Origin: Nitrosomonadales bacterium
GTDB taxonomy: Bacteria; Pseudomonadota; Gammaproteobacteria; Burkholderiales; Sulfuricellaceae
Length of the DNA: 9,972 nt
Assembly: GCA_003104895.1 (NCBI GenBank)
Contig: PQAG01000040.1
Coordinates: 34,915-44,886, forward strand
Direction of reading: 5' to 3'
The first letter of the stretch is position 1; each line of letters begins with the position of its first letter. This document shows positions 7,633-9,972 of this stretch, piece by piece. A model generated the notes under the pieces. It made no database searches. It had not been told where the DNA came from and saw only the letters and a program-made list of their open reading frames with translations. Both the position numbers and the translations under genes were made by a program.

Positions 7633-7644
7633 TCTTATATAAGA
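7633..7644. promoter_or_regulatory. 12-bp AT-rich palindrome in the acs/glnE divergent region
   Basis: TCTTATATAAGA is a perfect 12-bp palindrome 15 bp upstream of the glnE ATG and just upstream of the candidate acs -35 (7611-7616). It could be a binding site for a dimeric regulator, or its TATATAAG half could serve as a -10 region for glnE (TTTCCA at 7611-7616 would be a weak -35 with a long spacer). I cannot tell these apart from sequence alone. Confidence 0.3.
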
Positions 7645-7658
7645 CTCAAAAATTCCTC

Positions 7659-9972
7659 ATGAGCTCGCCATCGCCTTCATCCGACCAGACACTCATAGCA
7701 GCCGGTCTGCATCACAGCCGTTATGTGCAGCGCCTGGCGCAAAGCAACCCTGCCCTGCTGGAAGAGCTGCAAAGCGCTTTGCACACGCCCTGGAACGCCG
7801 GATCGATGCGCGCCGCGCTGGCCGCATCTGAAATCAGCGACGAAGCCAGCCTCAAAACCGCCCTGCGGATGCTGCGCAAGCGCGTCATGCTGCGCCTGAT
7901 CGTGCGCGACATCGGTGGTATGTCCGACCTCCGCGAAGTCATGAGCAACGCCACGCAGCTGGCCGAAGTCACAACTACTTTCGCGCTTGAACATCTGACG
8001 GCCTGGCTGAATGCGCAGTATGGACAGCCCATAGGCGAAGAAAGCGGCGCCGTTCAGGACCTGATCGTGGTCGGCATGGGCAAGCTGGGGGGCGGAGAGC
8101 TCAATGTCTCTTCGGATATCGACCTGATTTTCGCCTATCCGGAGGAAGGCGAAACCACAGGGCCGCGCCATGTCAGCAACCACGAGTACTTTATAGCGCT
8201 GGGCAAGAAGCTGATAAACGCCCTGCACGAGAATACGCAGGATGGCTTTGTCTTCCGCGTCGACATGCGGCTGCGGCCATACGGCGATTCCGGCCCGCTG
8301 GCGGGCAGTTTTGCCATGCTGGAGAATTACTACCATACCCAGGGCAGGGAATGGGAGCGCTACGCCTGGATCAAGGGGCGCCCCATCTGCGGCAGCCAGT
8401 ACCAGGAACTGGCTGCCATGCTGCGCCCGTTCGTGTTCCGCAAGTATCTGGATTTCGGCGCCTTTTCCTCGATGCGCGAGCTGCATGCGCAGATTCGCCG
8501 CGAAGTGCAGCGCCGCGAACTGGACAACAACATCAAGCTCGGCCCCGGCGGCATCCGCGAAATCGAATTCATCGCCCAGGTATTCCAGCTCATCCGCGGC
8601 GGCAAGGAGATCGCGCTGCAGACCCGCTCCACCTTGGAAGCCATGGACCTGATCGCCCAGCGCGAGCTGATGCAGCCCGGCGCAGTCACCGAATTGCGCG
8701 AGGCCTATGTCTTCCTCCGCAATCTGGAACACCGCCTGCAATATCTCGATGATGCCCAGACCCAGACCCTGCCAGGCAATGAAAACGACCGCCAGCTGAT
8801 CGCATCCTCCATGCGCTTTGGCAGCTGGGAAGAGTTCCTTGCCGCCCTCGACACCCACCGCCAGAAAGTGACGCGCCATTTCGAACAGGTCTTCGCCGCA
8901 CCTAACAGCCAGCAGCAGAGCCACCCGCTTGCCGGCCTGTGGCAGGGATTGCTGGATGATGCCGAAGCGGCAGGCCAGCTCGAAGAACTGGGTTACAAGG
9001 ATGGCAGCGCTACCTGGCAGCGGCTTGACCGCTTGCGCCAGGGCAACCGTTATAGACAGCTGCCGGAGTCCAGCCGCAACCGTTTCGATGCCCTGCTGCC
9101 GCCGCTGATCGAGGTGGCGGCCGGCTTTCCCAATTCTGACGAAACACTGGAACGCATCCTCAAGCTGCTGGAAAACATCAGCCGCCGAGCCGCCTACCTT
9201 GCCCTGCTGGTGGAATATCCGCAGACCCTGAACCAGGTTGCCAGGCTATGCAGCGCCAGCCCGTGGGTCTCCGACTATCTTTCGCAACACCCGGTGCTTC
9301 TGGATGAACTGCTCGATGTTCGCACGCTCCACGCCGCCCCGGAGCGCGACAGATCCCAGGCTGAACTGCGCGCGTTGCTGGACGGCGCCGAGGGCGACAC
9401 CGAACGGCAGATGGACATTCTGCGCCACTTCAAGCAGGCCCAGATTTTCCGTCTGGTGGCCCAGGATCTGGCGGAGATATTGCCGCTCGAACACCTCTCC
9501 GATCATCTCAGCGACCTGGCGGACATGATCCTGGATGAAACCTTGCGCCTGTGCTGGCAAGGTCTGCGCGTCAGGCACCGCGAACAGCCGCGCTTCGCGG
9601 TGATCGGCTATGGCAAGCTGGGCGGAAAGGAAATCGGTTATGCCTCCGACCTCGACATCATCTTCCTCTATGACGACGATTCACCTGAAGCGCCCGAGAT
9701 CTACGCCAAGCTGGGACAGCGCATGAACACCTGGCTCACCAGCCTGACTCCCGCCGGCATGCTCTACGACACCGACCTGCGCCTGAGGCCCAATGGCGCC
9801 AGCGGCCTGCTGGTAAGCTCGGTCGAGGCCTTCACCCAGTACCAGCACAGCCAGGCCTGGGTGTGGGAGCATCAGGCCCTGACCCGAGCCCGCTATTGCG
9901 CCGGGGATGCGGAAATCGGCGCGCGTTTCGAACAGGTTCGCCATGAGGTGCTGACGCGAGAAAGGGATGTTT
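7659..9972 (+). CDS. glnE: Glutamine synthetase adenylyltransferase / adenylyl-removing enzyme, truncated at C-terminus by window edge
   Basis: GlnE attaches AMP to a tyrosine of glutamine synthetase and removes it again, under control of PII protein and glutamine, so it tunes ammonia assimilation in the cytosol. The frame is open from ATG 7659 to the edge with 771 complete codons and no frameshift; E. coli GlnE has 946 residues. Both nucleotidyltransferase domains are present. The N-terminal adenylyl-removing domain has GMGKLGGGEL from G139 with metal-binding D153/D155 (SSDIDLIF) and RVDMRLRPYGDSGP. The C-terminal adenylyltransferase domain has GYGKLGGKE from G650 with D664/D666 (SDLDIIFLYD) and DTDLRLRPNGASG. 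The helical linker includes NIKLGPGGIREIEF and LRNLEHRLQYLDD. The final helical domain is outside the window. No other ATG, GTG or TTG exists in the open frame upstream as far as 7569, so 7659 is the start, although no Shine-Dalgarno is visible before it. Confidence 0.97.
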   Translation, partial: MSSPSPSSDQTLIAAGLHHSRYVQRLAQSNPALLEELQSALHTPWNAGSMRAALAASEISDEASLKTALRMLRKRVMLRLIVRDIGGMSDLREVMSNATQLAEVTTTFALEHLTAWLNAQYGQPIGEESGAVQDLIVVGMGKLGGGELNVSSDIDLIFAYPEEGETTGPRHVSNHEYFIALGKKLINALHENTQDGFVFRVDMRLRPYGDSGPLAGSFAMLENYYHTQGREWERYAWIKGRPICGSQYQELAAMLRPFVFRKYLDFGAFSSMRELHAQIRREVQRRELDNNIKLGPGGIREIEFIAQVFQLIRGGKEIALQTRSTLEAMDLIAQRELMQPGAVTELREAYVFLRNLEHRLQYLDDAQTQTLPGNENDRQLIASSMRFGSWEEFLAALDTHRQKVTRHFEQVFAAPNSQQQSHPLAGLWQGLLDDAEAAGQLEELGYKDGSATWQRLDRLRQGNRYRQLPESSRNRFDALLPPLIEVAAGFPNSDETLERILKLLENISRRAAYLALLVEYPQTLNQVARLCSASPWVSDYLSQHPVLLDELLDVRTLHAAPERDRSQAELRALLDGAEGDTERQMDILRHFKQAQIFRLVAQDLAEILPLEHLSDHLSDLADMILDETLRLCWQGLRVRHREQPRFAVIGYGKLGGKEIGYASDLDIIFLYDDDSPEAPEIYAKLGQRMNTWLTSLTPAGMLYDTDLRLRPNGASGLLVSSVEAFTQYQHSQAWVWEHQALTRARYCAGDAEIGARFEQVRHEVLTRERDV

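Noticed and set aside
7677..8924. 415-codon open frame on the minus strand opposite glnE
   Set aside because: It is again in codon register with the sense gene. GlnE is unmistakable on the plus strand, with both nucleotidyltransferase motifs in one continuous frame.
1..9972. CRISPR array, tRNA or rRNA gene, insertion sequence, phage or toxin-antitoxin genes
   Set aside because: No regular spaced repeats, cloverleaf-like segments, transposase motifs or unassigned gene-sized gaps were seen; nearly all bases belong to five housekeeping genes.

Overview
The window looks like ordinary chromosomal DNA from a proteobacterium, most likely a betaproteobacterium. This rests on moderately high G+C, the character of the five proteins, and the combination glnE / acs / yhdP / nitrilase-family amidase / tldD; no database search was possible, so the taxon is an inference. 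There is no sign of mobile DNA, RNA genes, CRISPR or phage. Coding density is about 96-97 percent, and no gap between genes exceeds about 105 bases.

Layout. Four genes lie on the minus strand and one on the plus strand. Reading leftward from about 7.55 kb: acs (acetyl-CoA synthetase), a strong intrinsic terminator, yhdP (giant AsmA-like envelope protein), a Nit1-type carbon-nitrogen hydrolase, and the 5' part of tldD, which runs off the left edge. Reading rightward from 7659: glnE (glutamine synthetase adenylyltransferase / adenylyl-removing enzyme), which runs off the right edge. acs and glnE are divergent from a shared AT-rich 105-bp region.

Functional picture. yhdP and tldD are also neighbours in Escherichia coli (from memory); here an amidase gene sits between them, and the three genes could be one transcription unit (gaps of 77 and 97 bp). 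They probably do unrelated housekeeping jobs: phospholipid traffic to the outer membrane, removal of deaminated glutathione, and peptide maturation or degradation. acs (acetate to acetyl-CoA) and glnE (nitrogen control of glutamine synthetase) face away from each other across one regulatory region.

The less routine features are all noncoding: an acs terminator whose upstream arm is overlapped by a perfect TATAAT, which may be how yhdP is started while acs read-through is stopped; two inverted clusters of a GGTGATG-like heptamer between the amidase gene and tldD; and a 12-bp perfect palindrome in the acs/glnE divergent region. I found no convincing new biological system in this window.
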